Positions 43,826 to 52,360 of a stretch of DNA of 64,000 bases are shown piece after piece. The notes under the pieces were generated by a model, which was not told where the DNA came from, did not search any database, and worked only from the letters and a program-made list of their open reading frames with translations. This DNA is from Prevotella sp. GTDB lineage: Bacteria > Bacteroidota > Bacteroidia > Bacteroidales > Bacteroidaceae. Made by a program: the position numbers and the translations under genes. The stretch lies in assembly GCA_017561825.1 (NCBI GenBank), contig JAFZBK010000054.1:30938-94937 (forward strand), given 5' to 3'. Positions within the stretch are counted from its first letter, which is position 1. Each line of letters opens with the position of its first letter.

Positions 43826-44581
43826 ATGAAAATCGAAGTATCTGATCTTAAAAAAACATTCGGTGAGAAGACTGCCGTTGACATTCAGCAATTCACCATT
43901 CAAAAGGGTGACCTGTTAGGACTTGTAGGAAACAACGGAGCTGGTAAGACAACCTTCTTCCGCCTGATCCTCGATCTGCTGAAGGCTGACGAAGGACAAG
44001 TAACGATTACCCTTCCCCAACAAACATCCGAGACCGGTGAGGTGAGCGAAGAAGTTGCCATCAATCCGGTAGAAAGTGAGGAGTGGAAGAAATATACAGG
44101 TGCTTACATCGATGAAGGCTTCCTCATCGACTTCCTCACCCCCGAGGAATATTTCTATTTCGTGGGAAAGGTGAACGGTATGTCGAAAGAGATGGTTGAC
44201 GAGCGGTTGAAGGAGTTCGAGCATTTCATGGGAGGAGAAGTGCTGGGACAGAAGAAGCTGATCCGCAACCTCTCCGCAGGAAACAAGCAGAAGGTGGGCA
44301 TCATCTCCACCTTGCTGAACAAGCCGAAGCTGGTGATCCTCGATGAACCCTTTAACTTCCTCGACCCATCCAGTCAGAATATCCTGAAGCATAAGCTGAA
44401 GGAGTATAACCAGGAAACAGGCTCCACCATCCTGATCAGTAGTCATAACCTGGCACACACCGTGGATGTGTGTCCGCGCATCGCCCTGCTGGAGCAAGGT
44501 GTCATCATCCGAGACCTGCAGAACGAGAACGGCAGTGCTGAGAAGGAGCTGGAGGAGTATTTCGACCGTGACGACGATTAA
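43826..44581 (+). CDS. ABC transporter ATP-binding protein without adjacent permease
   Basis: 251 residues from the ATG at 43826; an ATG at 43790 lies inside secA in another frame and would give 12 extra residues. Walker A 'GNNGAGKTT' (residues 35-43), signature 'LSAGNKQKVGI', Walker B 'KLVILDEPFNFLDP' and a switch His ('SSHNLAHT'). It resembles drug/multidrug-type ATPases such as YxlF or BcrA. A cluster of Glu/Thr/Pro residues (QQTSETGEVSEEVA) sits between Walker A and the signature. No membrane partner follows, so its permease must be coded elsewhere. Lies 12 bp after secA. Confidence 0.9.
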   Translation: MKIEVSDLKKTFGEKTAVDIQQFTIQKGDLLGLVGNNGAGKTTFFRLILDLLKADEGQVTITLPQQTSETGEVSEEVAINPVESEEWKKYTGAYIDEGFLIDFLTPEEYFYFVGKVNGMSKEMVDERLKEFEHFMGGEVLGQKKLIRNLSAGNKQKVGIISTLLNKPKLVILDEPFNFLDPSSQNILKHKLKEYNQETGSTILISSHNLAHTVDVCPRIALLEQGVIIRDLQNENGSAEKELEEYFDRDDD

Positions 44582-44599
44582 CACCTTATTCATATCCTT

Positions 44600-46333
44600 A
44601 TGAAAAGATTGTTCATGTTGTGCCTTGCGCCATGGCTCTTTCATATTTCCATTATGGCCCAGACAAAAGATGTTACCATCAGGGTAATAGAGACCAGTGA
44701 TGTACACGGGTGCTTCTTCCCGTACGACTTCATCAACCGTGCCCCGAAGAAAGGATCGCTTGCCCGGGTATCCACCTATGTGGATTCCCTCAGAGCTATC
44801 TATGGCGAGAACCTGCTTCTCTTCGACAACGGTGATATCCTGCAAGGACAGCCCACCTGTTACTATTGTAACTATGTGAAGCCCGAGATAGAGAATGTGG
44901 CAGCCAAGGTGGTGAACTATCTGAAATATGATGTGGAGACCATCGGCAACCACGATGTAGAGACGGGTCATGCGGTCTATGACAAGTGGATCAGTGAAGT
45001 GAAATGTCCGATGCTCGGAGCCAACATCATCGATACGTCAACAGGCAAACCCTTTCTACCCCCCTACACCATCATCGAACGCGAAGGCGTGAGGATAGCC
45101 GTCATCGGCATGCTCACACCCGCCATTCCCAACTGGCTCCAGGAGAGTCTGTGGAGCGGTATGCGTTTCGAGGAGATGACCACCAGCGCCCGCTACTGGG
45201 TGGACTATGTAAAGAAGAACGAGCAACCGGATGTCATCATCGGCTTGTTCCACTCAGGAAGAGAAGGTGGCATCACCACTGATGAATACGAGGAGGATGC
45301 CTCACTAAGAGTAGCCAAGGAAGTGCCAGGGTTCGACCTGATCCTCTACGGACATGACCACACCAAGCATCAGGATATCATTACCAACGACGAAGGAGGC
45401 ATCGTTGTTTGTCTCGATCCGTCGAGTCTGGCGCTGATGGTGTGCGATGCAGAGATCAAGGTGACGTTAAAAGACGGCATTGTCTCTGATAAACAGGTAA
45501 CAGGAAAGGTGGTGAGCGTGGCTAACCTCCCCATCGACGAGCGGTTCATGGATTATTTCCAGGCCGATATCGACAGTGTTGACAACTACGTCAACCGCAA
45601 GATCGGTGTCTTCAAGAATTCCATCTATACCCGCGACTGCTATTTCGGCAGTAGCGCCTTCTGTGATTTCATCCATAACCTGCAGTTGCAGATTACTGGC
45701 GCCGACATCTCCTTCAACGCCCCCCTCACCTTCGATGAGGTGATAGCGGCAGGTGACGTGAAGGTGAGCGACATGTTCAACCTCTATAAGTACGAGAACC
45801 AGATCTATGTCATGAACCTCACAGGCGAAGAGGTAAGGAAGCATCTGGAGATGAGCTATGACCTCTGGGTGAACACCATGACCTCTCCCGATGATCATAT
45901 CATGTTGCTCAACGATGATGCCAAGGGCGACCAGCAGCGGTTCGGCTTCAAAAATCTGGCGTTTAACTTCGACAGTGCAGCAGGTATCGACTATGAGGTG
46001 GATGTGACCAAGCCCGACGGACAGAAGGTTCACATCCTGCGGATGAGCAACGGTGAGCCTTTCGATGAGCACAAGACCTATAAGGTGGTACTGAACAGCT
46101 ACCGTGGCAATGGCGGTGGTGAGCTGCTGACGAAAGGTGCAGGCATCCCACACGAGGAGCTGGACAACAGGATTATCTACAGGAGCGAGAGAGATCAGCG
46201 CTATTACCTGACGAAAGAGATCGAACGGCAAGGCGTATTGGATCCCCAAGCCAACAACAACTGGCGGTTCGTACCAGAGGAATGGACAAAACCGGCCATT
46301 GCCCGTGACCGCCGATTAATCTTTGGAGAATAA
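44600..46333 (+). CDS. Periplasmic 5'-nucleotidase / 2',3'-cyclic phosphodiesterase family
   Basis: 577 residues. Signal 'RLFMLCLAPWLFHISIMAQ'. N-terminal metallophosphoesterase domain with the di-metal motifs 'ETSDVHGCFFPYD' (D-x-H), 'LLFDNGDILQG', 'VETIGNHDVETGH' (GNHD), 'DVIIGLFHSGREGG' and 'LILYGHDHTKH' (GHxH). C-terminal 5_nucleotid_C domain ('FLPPEEWTKP' region and 'LTFDEVIAAGDVKVSDMFNLYKYENQIYVMNLTGEEVRKHLE'). Splits nucleotides or cyclic phosphodiesters outside the cell so nucleosides and phosphate can be salvaged. 18 bp after the ABC gene, 2 bp before nudC. Confidence 0.92.
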   Translation: MKRLFMLCLAPWLFHISIMAQTKDVTIRVIETSDVHGCFFPYDFINRAPKKGSLARVSTYVDSLRAIYGENLLLFDNGDILQGQPTCYYCNYVKPEIENVAAKVVNYLKYDVETIGNHDVETGHAVYDKWISEVKCPMLGANIIDTSTGKPFLPPYTIIEREGVRIAVIGMLTPAIPNWLQESLWSGMRFEEMTTSARYWVDYVKKNEQPDVIIGLFHSGREGGITTDEYEEDASLRVAKEVPGFDLILYGHDHTKHQDIITNDEGGIVVCLDPSSLALMVCDAEIKVTLKDGIVSDKQVTGKVVSVANLPIDERFMDYFQADIDSVDNYVNRKIGVFKNSIYTRDCYFGSSAFCDFIHNLQLQITGADISFNAPLTFDEVIAAGDVKVSDMFNLYKYENQIYVMNLTGEEVRKHLEMSYDLWVNTMTSPDDHIMLLNDDAKGDQQRFGFKNLAFNFDSAAGIDYEVDVTKPDGQKVHILRMSNGEPFDEHKTYKVVLNSYRGNGGGELLTKGAGIPHEELDNRIIYRSERDQRYYLTKEIERQGVLDPQANNNWRFVPEEWTKPAIARDRRLIFGE

Positions 46334-46335
46334 CG

Positions 46336-47106
46336 ATGAACAGATATTGGTTTGTTTTCTGTAAAACCGATCTGCTGTTGGAGAAGCTCCCCGACGGCAC
46401 ATACACCATCCCCCACGGTGAAGAACCACCTGTGGAGGTCAAACCCTGGAACACAATCCATAACATCACTCCCTTTGAGGATGCAGAGGTGAAGACCTTC
46501 CGTATCGACCAACCCGTCACGGATAACCCCAAGTTCGAGATGTGCGGACTACGTGCCTCTTTCCAGAAGATTCCCCGCGACCTCTACCTGAAGGCGGGAA
46601 AGTGTCAGGAGATTCTCTACTGGGACATGAACACTCAGTTCTGTGGGGTCTGCGGAGCACCGATGAAGATGCACACCGAGATCTCCAAACGCTGTGAGAA
46701 CTGCGGGAAAGAGGTGTGGCCGCAACTGGCTACCGCTGTCATCGTACTCATCCATAAAGGGGATGAGGTGCTGTTGGTACATGCCAGGAATTTCCAGCGC
46801 GACTTCTTCGGACTGGTTGCCGGCTTCGTGGAGACAGGTGAGACGCTTGAGCAGGCGGTGGAACGCGAAACCTTTGAAGAGACAGGTATTCATATCCGTA
46901 ATATTCGCTATTTCGGCAGTCAGCCGTGGCCCTATCCCTGCGGACTGATGGTAGGCTTCCAGGCCGACTACGACTATGGCGAAATCCGCTTGCAGCACTC
47001 GGAACTGTCGGCGGGAGCATGGTTTAAAAAGGACAACCTGCCCGAGATCCCGGAAAAGCTCTCCATCGCCCGTATGCTGATTGACGACTGGCTGAGTAAA
47101 GAATAA
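46336..47106 (+). CDS. nudC: NAD(H) pyrophosphatase NudC
   Basis: 256 residues. A zinc ribbon with 'CGVCGAPM' and 'RCENCGKEVWPQ' precedes the Nudix domain, whose box is 'GFVETGETLEQAVERETFEETGI' style G-x5-E-x7-REUxEE-x-GU (residues about 169-191). The NudC hallmark SQPWPFP appears as 'SQPWPYP' downstream. It splits NADH to NMNH and AMP and can remove NAD caps from RNA. Cytosolic. Starts 2 bp after the 5'-nucleotidase stop. A terminator follows at 47112. Confidence 0.92.
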   Translation: MNRYWFVFCKTDLLLEKLPDGTYTIPHGEEPPVEVKPWNTIHNITPFEDAEVKTFRIDQPVTDNPKFEMCGLRASFQKIPRDLYLKAGKCQEILYWDMNTQFCGVCGAPMKMHTEISKRCENCGKEVWPQLATAVIVLIHKGDEVLLVHARNFQRDFFGLVAGFVETGETLEQAVERETFEETGIHIRNIRYFGSQPWPYPCGLMVGFQADYDYGEIRLQHSELSAGAWFKKDNLPEIPEKLSIARMLIDDWLSKE

Positions 47107-47111
47107 GGAGA

Positions 47112-47141
47112 CGGTGCATCCTCATCGGATGCCCGTTTTTT
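47112..47141 (+). terminator. Terminator after the secA-nudC unit
   Basis: CGG-T-GCATCC (47112-47121) pairs with GGATGC-CCG (47127-47135) around loop TCATC, then T6 (47136-47141). It lies 6 bp after the nudC stop codon and ends the unit. Confidence 0.85.
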
Positions 47142-47175
47142 GTATTTTTTAATCCTGATTTTTTCCATGAGACTA

Positions 47176-47206
47176 TTGCATGTCTCATAAATTATTCCTA
47201 ATTTTG
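47176..47206 (+). promoter_or_regulatory. Promoter ahead of the thiE-like gene
   Basis: TTG (47176-47178), 20-bp spacer, TAATTTTG (47199-47206), 20 bp ahead of the ATG at 47227. Confidence 0.7.
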
Positions 47207-47226
47207 CAGACAAATAGGAAAGGCGA

Positions 47227-47835
47227 ATGAAACTCGTTCTCATAACCAAGCCCACATTCTTTGTGGAAGAAGACAAAATCATTACAGCGCTCTTCGAAGA
47301 AGGGCTGGACAATCTGCATCTCTACAAACCGGGCTCATCACCGATGTATGCAGAACGACTGCTTTCCCTGTTACCTGAGGATTACTACCGCAAGATCACG
47401 GTTCACGACCATTACTACCTGAAAAGCGAGTATCATCTGGCAGGTATCCACCTGGATGAGATGGACATGCCCCTACCCGATGGCTACCGCGGTCGTTTTT
47501 CCCGTACCTGCACCGACCTCGACCTCCTGAAGATAGCCAAGAAAAAGGCCGAATACGTCTTCCTGAAATACATTTTCCATAGTCAGAGCGAACCCGATGC
47601 CGACAGTACCTTCACCGCAGACCAGCTCAAGGAAGCATCACGGAAAGGACTCATCGACCGTCATGTCTATGCCTTGGGTGGCATGAACCTGGAGAACGTG
47701 AAGTTCGCCAAGGACCTCGGGTTCGGCGGTGTGGTGATCTGTGGCGACCTCTGGAACCGCTTCGATATCCACAACCAGCAGGATTATCGGGAGCTGATCT
47801 CCCATTTCGAGAAACTGCGTAAGGCGGTAGGATAA
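47227..47835 (+). CDS. Thiamine phosphate synthase-like (ThiE/TenI) protein
   Basis: 202 residues of TIM-barrel type. 'LVLITKPTFFVEEDKIITALFEEGLDNLHLYKPG' matches the first strands; 'ITVHDHYYLKSEYHLAGIHLDEMD', 'RTCTDLDLLKIAKKKAEYVFLKYIFHS' and 'VYALGGMNLENVKFAKDLGFGGVVICGDLW' match the pyrophosphate-binding C-terminal loops of ThiE/TenI. ThiE joins the pyrimidine and thiazole moieties of thiamine. It differs from classical ThiE at some phosphate-contact positions, so the TenI branch or another function is possible. No other thi genes are close. Own promoter at 47176-47206. Confidence 0.75.
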   Translation: MKLVLITKPTFFVEEDKIITALFEEGLDNLHLYKPGSSPMYAERLLSLLPEDYYRKITVHDHYYLKSEYHLAGIHLDEMDMPLPDGYRGRFSRTCTDLDLLKIAKKKAEYVFLKYIFHSQSEPDADSTFTADQLKEASRKGLIDRHVYALGGMNLENVKFAKDLGFGGVVICGDLWNRFDIHNQQDYRELISHFEKLRKAVG

Positions 47836-47865
47836 GACAATGACATTCTATAATAGATAATAATA

Positions 47866-48804
47866 ATGATTGACTCAAATTCTTTTATGGTATTCTCAGG
47901 TACTGCCACCAAGTACCTGGCTGAACGCATCTGCCAAAGTCTGGGATGTCCGCTGGGCAAACTGATCATGACGAAGTTCTCCGACGGTGAGTTCGCAGTA
48001 TCTTACGAACAGTCTATCCGCGGTCGCGATGTCTTCCTCGTACAGAGCACCTTCCCCAACTCCGACAACCTGATGGAGCTGTTGCTGATGATCGATGCCG
48101 CCAAACGTGCCTCTGCTAAGAGCATCAATGCGGTAATTCCGTATTTCGGCTGGGCACGTCAGGACCGTAAGGACAAGCCCCGTGTAAGCATCGGTGCCAA
48201 GCTGGTGGCCGACTTGCTGAGCGTGGCGGGCGTTCACAGGGTGATTACCATGGACCTCCATGCCGATCAGATTCAGGGATTCTTCGATATCCCCGTTGAT
48301 CACCTCTACGCCTCCGGCGTGATCCTCCCCTATCTGCAGAGTCTGAAGCTCGAGGATCTGGTGATTGCCTCTCCCGACGTGGGCGGATCCAAGCGTGCCA
48401 ACACCTATGCCAAGTTCCTGGGTGTACCTCTGGTGCTCTGCAACAAGACGCGTGCCCGTGCCAATGTGGTGGCCACGATGCAGATCATCGGTGACGTAAA
48501 AGATAAGAATGTGGTCATCATTGACGATATGGTGGATACCGCCGGAACGATCACCAAGGCTGCCGACATCATGATCGAGGCTGGTGCCAAGAGCGTGCGA
48601 GCCTGTGCCAGTCATTGCGTGATGAGCGGTCCTGCCAGCGACCGTGTACAGAACTCATCGCTGGAGGAGATCGTCTTCACCGACTCCATCCCCTATACCC
48701 AACGCTGTCCTAAGGTCAAGCAACTGTCCGTAGCCGACATGTTCGCCGATACCATCCGTCGTGTGGTGGAGAACAAGAGCATCAGCGACCAGTATATCGT
48801 ATAG
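47866..48804 (+). CDS. prs: Ribose-phosphate pyrophosphokinase (PRPP synthetase)
   Basis: 312 residues, the usual length. 'LMVFSGTATKYLAERICQSLG'-like start, ATP/R5P-binding region 'NSDNLMELLLMIDAAKRASAKSINAVIPYFGWARQDRKD', the signature 'VITMDLHADQIQGFFD', and the PRPP loop 'VIIDDMVDTAGTI'. It makes PRPP from ribose 5-phosphate and ATP for nucleotide, His, Trp and NAD synthesis. Cytosolic hexamer in other bacteria. Starts 30 bp after the thiE-like gene and is followed within 18 bp by rlmH. Confidence 0.97.
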   Translation: MIDSNSFMVFSGTATKYLAERICQSLGCPLGKLIMTKFSDGEFAVSYEQSIRGRDVFLVQSTFPNSDNLMELLLMIDAAKRASAKSINAVIPYFGWARQDRKDKPRVSIGAKLVADLLSVAGVHRVITMDLHADQIQGFFDIPVDHLYASGVILPYLQSLKLEDLVIASPDVGGSKRANTYAKFLGVPLVLCNKTRARANVVATMQIIGDVKDKNVVIIDDMVDTAGTITKAADIMIEAGAKSVRACASHCVMSGPASDRVQNSSLEEIVFTDSIPYTQRCPKVKQLSVADMFADTIRRVVENKSISDQYIV

Positions 48805-48822
48805 GCAGCCGCGAGACAACGC

Positions 48823-49293
48823 ATGAAGACAACACTCATACTCGTAGGTAAGACTGTCAGCAAACACATTGCTGCCTGTGTAGATGACTATGTGGAACGC
48901 CTCGGTCACTACATGCCTTTCGAGCTCATCACCATTCCCGAACTGAAGAACAACAGGAACCTCAGTGAGGAACAGCAGAAAGAACGCGAAGGGGAACAGA
49001 TCCTGAAGCAGGTGCAGGCACAGGACTTCCTGGTGCTACTGGATGAGCATGGGAAGGAGATGCGCAGCATTGACTTCGCCACATGGATCCAGAAGAAGCA
49101 GCAGACCGTCAGACGACTGGTCTTCGTCATCGGAGGACCGTATGGTTTCTCCCCTTCCGTCTATCAGCGTTGCAACGAACAACTCTCGCTCTCCAAGATG
49201 ACATTCTCACACCAAATGGTGAGGATGATTTTCGTTGAACAGTTGTACCGCGCCTGCACCATCATCAAGGGAGAGCCCTACCACCACGAATAG
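48823..49293 (+). CDS. rlmH: 23S rRNA (pseudouridine1915-N3)-methyltransferase RlmH
   Basis: 156 residues with the RlmH (SPOUT) fold: 'ILVGKTVSKHIAACVDDYVERLGHYMPFELI', 'LVLLDEHGKEM', 'LVFVIGGPYGFSPSVYQR' (SAM knot) and 'LSLSKMTFSHQMVRMIFVEQLYRA'. Methylates pseudouridine 1915 in helix 69 of 23S rRNA. Length typical. 18 bp after prs. Confidence 0.95.
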   Translation: MKTTLILVGKTVSKHIAACVDDYVERLGHYMPFELITIPELKNNRNLSEEQQKEREGEQILKQVQAQDFLVLLDEHGKEMRSIDFATWIQKKQQTVRRLVFVIGGPYGFSPSVYQRCNEQLSLSKMTFSHQMVRMIFVEQLYRACTIIKGEPYHHE

Positions 49294-49311
49294 TATTGAT
49301 TATAAGCTTAT

Positions 49312-50637
49312 ATGGAAAGAACATGGAGATGGTTTGGCAAGAAAGACAAGATCACCCTTGCCATGCTAAGACAGATCGGAGTGGAAGGTATCGTTACGGC
49401 CTTGCACGATGTGCCTCTTGGTGAGGTATGGACACGCGAGAAGATTCGCGACTTACGTGAGTATATTGAAAGCTACGGCATGCGATGGAGTGTTGTCGAG
49501 TCGCTGCCAGTAGTAGAGACCATCAAATACGGCGGACCGGATCGCGACCACCAGATAGAGGTGTATAAGGAGAGTCTGCGCAACCTCTCGGCAGAGGGTA
49601 TCCACTGTATTTGTTATAATTTCATGCCGGTGCTCGACTGGGCCCGCACGGATCTGTTGCATGCCAACCCCAACGGCTCAACGAACCTGTATTTCAACTA
49701 TGCCGAGTTTGCCTATTTCGACATCTATATCCTGAAACGTGAGGGAGCACGCGAGGAATGGGCGAAGTTCCAGCTTCCCCTTCCTATAGAATCTCCCCTC
49801 CTTTCCAAGGAGGGGTTAGGGGTGGTTGATCGCAACGTGTTGGCAGAATGCGACGAACTGGCCAAGACGATGACACCCGAGAAAGAGCACAAGCTCGTAG
49901 AGAACATCATCATCAAGACACAGGGCTTCGTGTCTGGTAACTTCAGCGAGAACGACGAGGCTCCTATCCAGAAGTTCCGTGATTTCCTCGACCTCTACAA
50001 AGGTATCGACAAGGCGCAGCTGCGTGCCAACATGAAGTACTTCCTCGAGGCCATCATGCCTACCTGCGAGGAATACAATATGAATATGTGTGTCCATCCG
50101 GATGATCCTCCCATCGAGATCCTCGGATTGCCACGTATCGTCCGCACCGAAGAGGATATTCAGTGGTTCCTGGATGCCGTGCCCAACAAACATAACGGTC
50201 TGACTTTCTGTGCCGGATCCCTCTCGGCAGGTGCTTATAATAATGTGGTGGAGATGGCCAAGAAGTTCGCGCCGCGCACCCATTTCGTACACCTCCGCTC
50301 CTGTCATATCTTCCCCAATGGCGACTTCACCGAAGCGTCACACCTGGGCGGTCGTGCGGATCTCATCGAACTCTGCCGCATCTTCGAGCAAGAAGAACAA
50401 AATCGCGCAGCCAACTGTCAACTGTCAACTATCAACTGTCAACTACCGATGCGTGTAGATCACGGTATGACCTTCACCGACAATCCCGGCGGCATCATGG
50501 ATGAGTCCAGTCATGGACATAATGCCGGCTATACGCTGTTAGGCAGAATGTTCGCCCTCGGACAGGTACAGGGCATCCTCGCCACCGTCGATCGTGAGTT
50601 AGGAATAGAATACAAGCAACCCGGGTTCTTCGATTAA
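49312..50637 (+). CDS. uxuA: Mannonate dehydratase with two repeat insertions in its frame
   Basis: 441 residues, against about 395 for the E. coli enzyme. Hexuronate-pathway enzyme turning D-mannonate into 2-keto-3-deoxygluconate. Family motifs: 'MERTWRWFGKKDKITLAMLRQIGVEGIVTALHDVP' start, 'ICYNFMPVLDWARTDL', metal-site region 'MCVHPDDPPIEILGLPRIVR' and 'HLGGRADLIEL', 'DHGMTFTDNPGGIMDESSHG'. Two extra in-frame pieces stand out: 'ESPLLSKEGLGVVDRN', coded by a REP-like palindrome at 49795-49815, and a stretch coded by five heptamers (50412-50446) ahead of 'MRVDHG'. Both sit where other UxuA proteins have no residues. The gene pairs with uxuB. Confidence 0.9.
   Translation: MERTWRWFGKKDKITLAMLRQIGVEGIVTALHDVPLGEVWTREKIRDLREYIESYGMRWSVVESLPVVETIKYGGPDRDHQIEVYKESLRNLSAEGIHCICYNFMPVLDWARTDLLHANPNGSTNLYFNYAEFAYFDIYILKREGAREEWAKFQLPLPIESPLLSKEGLGVVDRNVLAECDELAKTMTPEKEHKLVENIIIKTQGFVSGNFSENDEAPIQKFRDFLDLYKGIDKAQLRANMKYFLEAIMPTCEEYNMNMCVHPDDPPIEILGLPRIVRTEEDIQWFLDAVPNKHNGLTFCAGSLSAGAYNNVVEMAKKFAPRTHFVHLRSCHIFPNGDFTEASHLGGRADLIELCRIFEQEEQNRAANCQLSTINCQLPMRVDHGMTFTDNPGGIMDESSHGHNAGYTLLGRMFALGQVQGILATVDRELGIEYKQPGFFD
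49795..49815 (+). repeat. REP-like palindrome, copy A, inside uxuA
   Basis: CCCCTCCTT (49795-49803), loop TCC, AAGGAGGGG (49807-49815): a perfect 9-bp inverted repeat, followed by TTAGGGGTGG. It is read in frame as PLLSKEG. Confidence 0.8.
50412..50446 (+). repeat. Heptanucleotide tandem repeat inside uxuA
   Basis: Five 7-bp units: CAACTGT, CAACTGT, CAACTAT, CAACTGT, CAACTAC. They encode NCQLSTINCQL. A change by one unit would shift the frame ahead of the conserved MRVDHG region. Confidence 0.82.
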
Positions 50638-50640
50638 GAG

Positions 50641-50670
50641 CCTACCCCAACCCCTCCCAAAGAGGAGGGG
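50641..50670 (-). repeat. REP-like palindrome, copy B, between uxuA and uxuB
   Basis: CCTACCCCAA then CCCCTCC (50651-50657), loop CAAAGA, GGAGGGG (50664-50670). Its reverse complement shares 20 straight bases, then nearly the same GGGGTAGG tail, with copy C. It starts 3 bp after the uxuA stop codon. Confidence 0.82.
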
Positions 50671-50701
50671 CTTTCAAAACAATTAAACGTAATATAATAA
50701 T

Positions 50702-52336
50702 ATGAAATTAAACGATATTATACTGTATAATTCAGAATATGTAGCTCAAAATCACCCCTCCTCTTTGGGAGGGGACGGGGGTAGGCTCTCCGAGTGGGAA
50801 GCCAAAGGTTACCAGCTCCCCAAGTTCAACATCATGGCTGTACGCGAAAAGACGGCCAAGGAACCCACATGGGTACACTTCGGTGGCGGTAATATCTTCC
50901 GCGCTTTCCCTGCCGCCATCCTCAACGATGCGCTGAATACAGGTAAGTACGACCGTGGCGTCATCGTGGCCGAGACCTTCGATTTCGAGGTCATCGATAA
51001 GGCTTATGCACCTTACAACAACCTCTCACTGTTGGTTAGTCTGCAGTCGTCTGGCACCATCGAGAAGAAGGTGATTGCCAGCGTCACCGAGGCGTTAAAG
51101 GCTGATTATCAGTTCGATGACTGGAACCGACTCGTGGAGATCTTTAAGAATCCTTCCTTGCAGATGATCTCTTTCACCATCACCGAGAAGGGTTATAGCT
51201 TTAACGAGGCTGATCTGGCTCGTGGCATGAAACCGGTCTTCGCCATGGGTAAGGTAACGGCCCTGCTGTATGAGCGTTTCTATGCCGGACAGCTACCCCT
51301 CACCGTGCAGTCGATGGACAACTGCTCGCACAATGGCGACAAGGTGAAGGCTGGTGTTTTCGCATATGCTGAGCGCTGGGTGAACGACGGACTCGTTCCT
51401 GCTGCCTTCCTTGATTACCTGAAAGATGAGACGAAGATCACCTTCCCTTGGTCGATGATCGACAAGATTACGCCGCGTCCCCATGAGAAGGTGAAGGAGA
51501 TGCTGGCTGCTGACGGCTTCGAGGACAATGATTATATCGAGACCGAGAAGCACACCTTCACGGCGCCCTTCGTGAATGCCGAGGAAGTGCAGTACCTCGT
51601 TATCGAGGACCACTACACCAACGGTCGTCCCCCACTCCATCTGGGCGGTGCCCTCTATACCACCCGCGAGACCGTTGATCAGGTGGAGACCATGAAGGTG
51701 ACCACCTGTCTGAACCCGCTGCACACCGCCATGGCGCTCTATGGCTGCATGCTGGGTTATACCCTGATCAGTGCCGAGATGGCTGATGATGACCTGCGTT
51801 CATTTATACAGAAGATCGGCTACATCGAGGCCATGCCCGTTGTAACCGATCCCGGTGTTTTGAACCCCTACGAGTTCATTGGTGCCGTCATCAACCGTCG
51901 TCTGCCCAACCCCTTCATGCCTGATGCTCCTCAGCGAATCGCATCAGACACCTCGCAGAAACTGCCCATCCGCTTTGGCGAGACCATCAAGAAATACCTT
52001 GCACGCGGTCTCGACATGAGTAACCTTGTGCTCATTCCGCTCACACTGGCTGGCTATGCCCGCTATCTGAAGGGTATCAAGGATGATGGTACGCCTTTCG
52101 AGCCGTCACCCGATCCGCTGCTCTCAGAACTGCAGGCCATCGTGGCCCCGCTGGAGGTTGGCAAGAAAGATCAGGACTACTCCTGTCTGCGCCAGTTGTA
52201 CAGTCGCAAGGACATCTTCGCTGTCGATCTCTACGAGGCTGGTCTGGGCGAACAGATCGAAGGGATGGTCAAGGAGCTTTACGCCGGTTATGGCGCCGTT
52301 CGCGCCACCTTACACAAATACGTGTCAGCACGATAG
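50702..52336 (+). CDS. uxuB: Mannitol dehydrogenase-family oxidoreductase, probable fructuronate reductase
   Basis: 544 residues. Reduces D-fructuronate to D-mannonate, the step before UxuA. Polyol dehydrogenase features: nucleotide-binding start 'WVHFGGGNIFRAFPAAIL', catalytic region 'TDPGVLNPYEFIGAVINRRLPNPFMPD' with the K-x5-N-x2-H-type segment ('QKIGYIEAMPVVTD', 'KVTTCLNPLHTAMALYGCMLG'). Residues 18-29 ('HPSSLGGDGGRL') are coded by REP-like palindrome copy C and are not expected in the family. The N-terminal segment is thus longer than usual. It forms a pair with uxuA, 64 bp apart. Confidence 0.87.
   Translation: MKLNDIILYNSEYVAQNHPSSLGGDGGRLSEWEAKGYQLPKFNIMAVREKTAKEPTWVHFGGGNIFRAFPAAILNDALNTGKYDRGVIVAETFDFEVIDKAYAPYNNLSLLVSLQSSGTIEKKVIASVTEALKADYQFDDWNRLVEIFKNPSLQMISFTITEKGYSFNEADLARGMKPVFAMGKVTALLYERFYAGQLPLTVQSMDNCSHNGDKVKAGVFAYAERWVNDGLVPAAFLDYLKDETKITFPWSMIDKITPRPHEKVKEMLAADGFEDNDYIETEKHTFTAPFVNAEEVQYLVIEDHYTNGRPPLHLGGALYTTRETVDQVETMKVTTCLNPLHTAMALYGCMLGYTLISAEMADDDLRSFIQKIGYIEAMPVVTDPGVLNPYEFIGAVINRRLPNPFMPDAPQRIASDTSQKLPIRFGETIKKYLARGLDMSNLVLIPLTLAGYARYLKGIKDDGTPFEPSPDPLLSELQAIVAPLEVGKKDQDYSCLRQLYSRKDIFAVDLYEAGLGEQIEGMVKELYAGYGAVRATLHKYVSAR
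50755..50784 (+). repeat. REP-like palindrome, copy C, inside the start of uxuB
   Basis: CCCCTCC (50755-50761), loop TCTTTG, GGAGGGG (50768-50774), then ACGGGGGTAGG. It is read in frame as HPSSLGGDGGR, and forms an inverted pair with copy B around the uxuB start codon. Confidence 0.82.
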
Positions 52337-52360
52337 TTCCACATCAGATCAAGCAGAAAC

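Noticed and set aside
47896-48615. Long minus-strand ORF opposite prs
   Set aside because: Shadow of the prs frame; His/Gly-rich composition typical of reverse translation.
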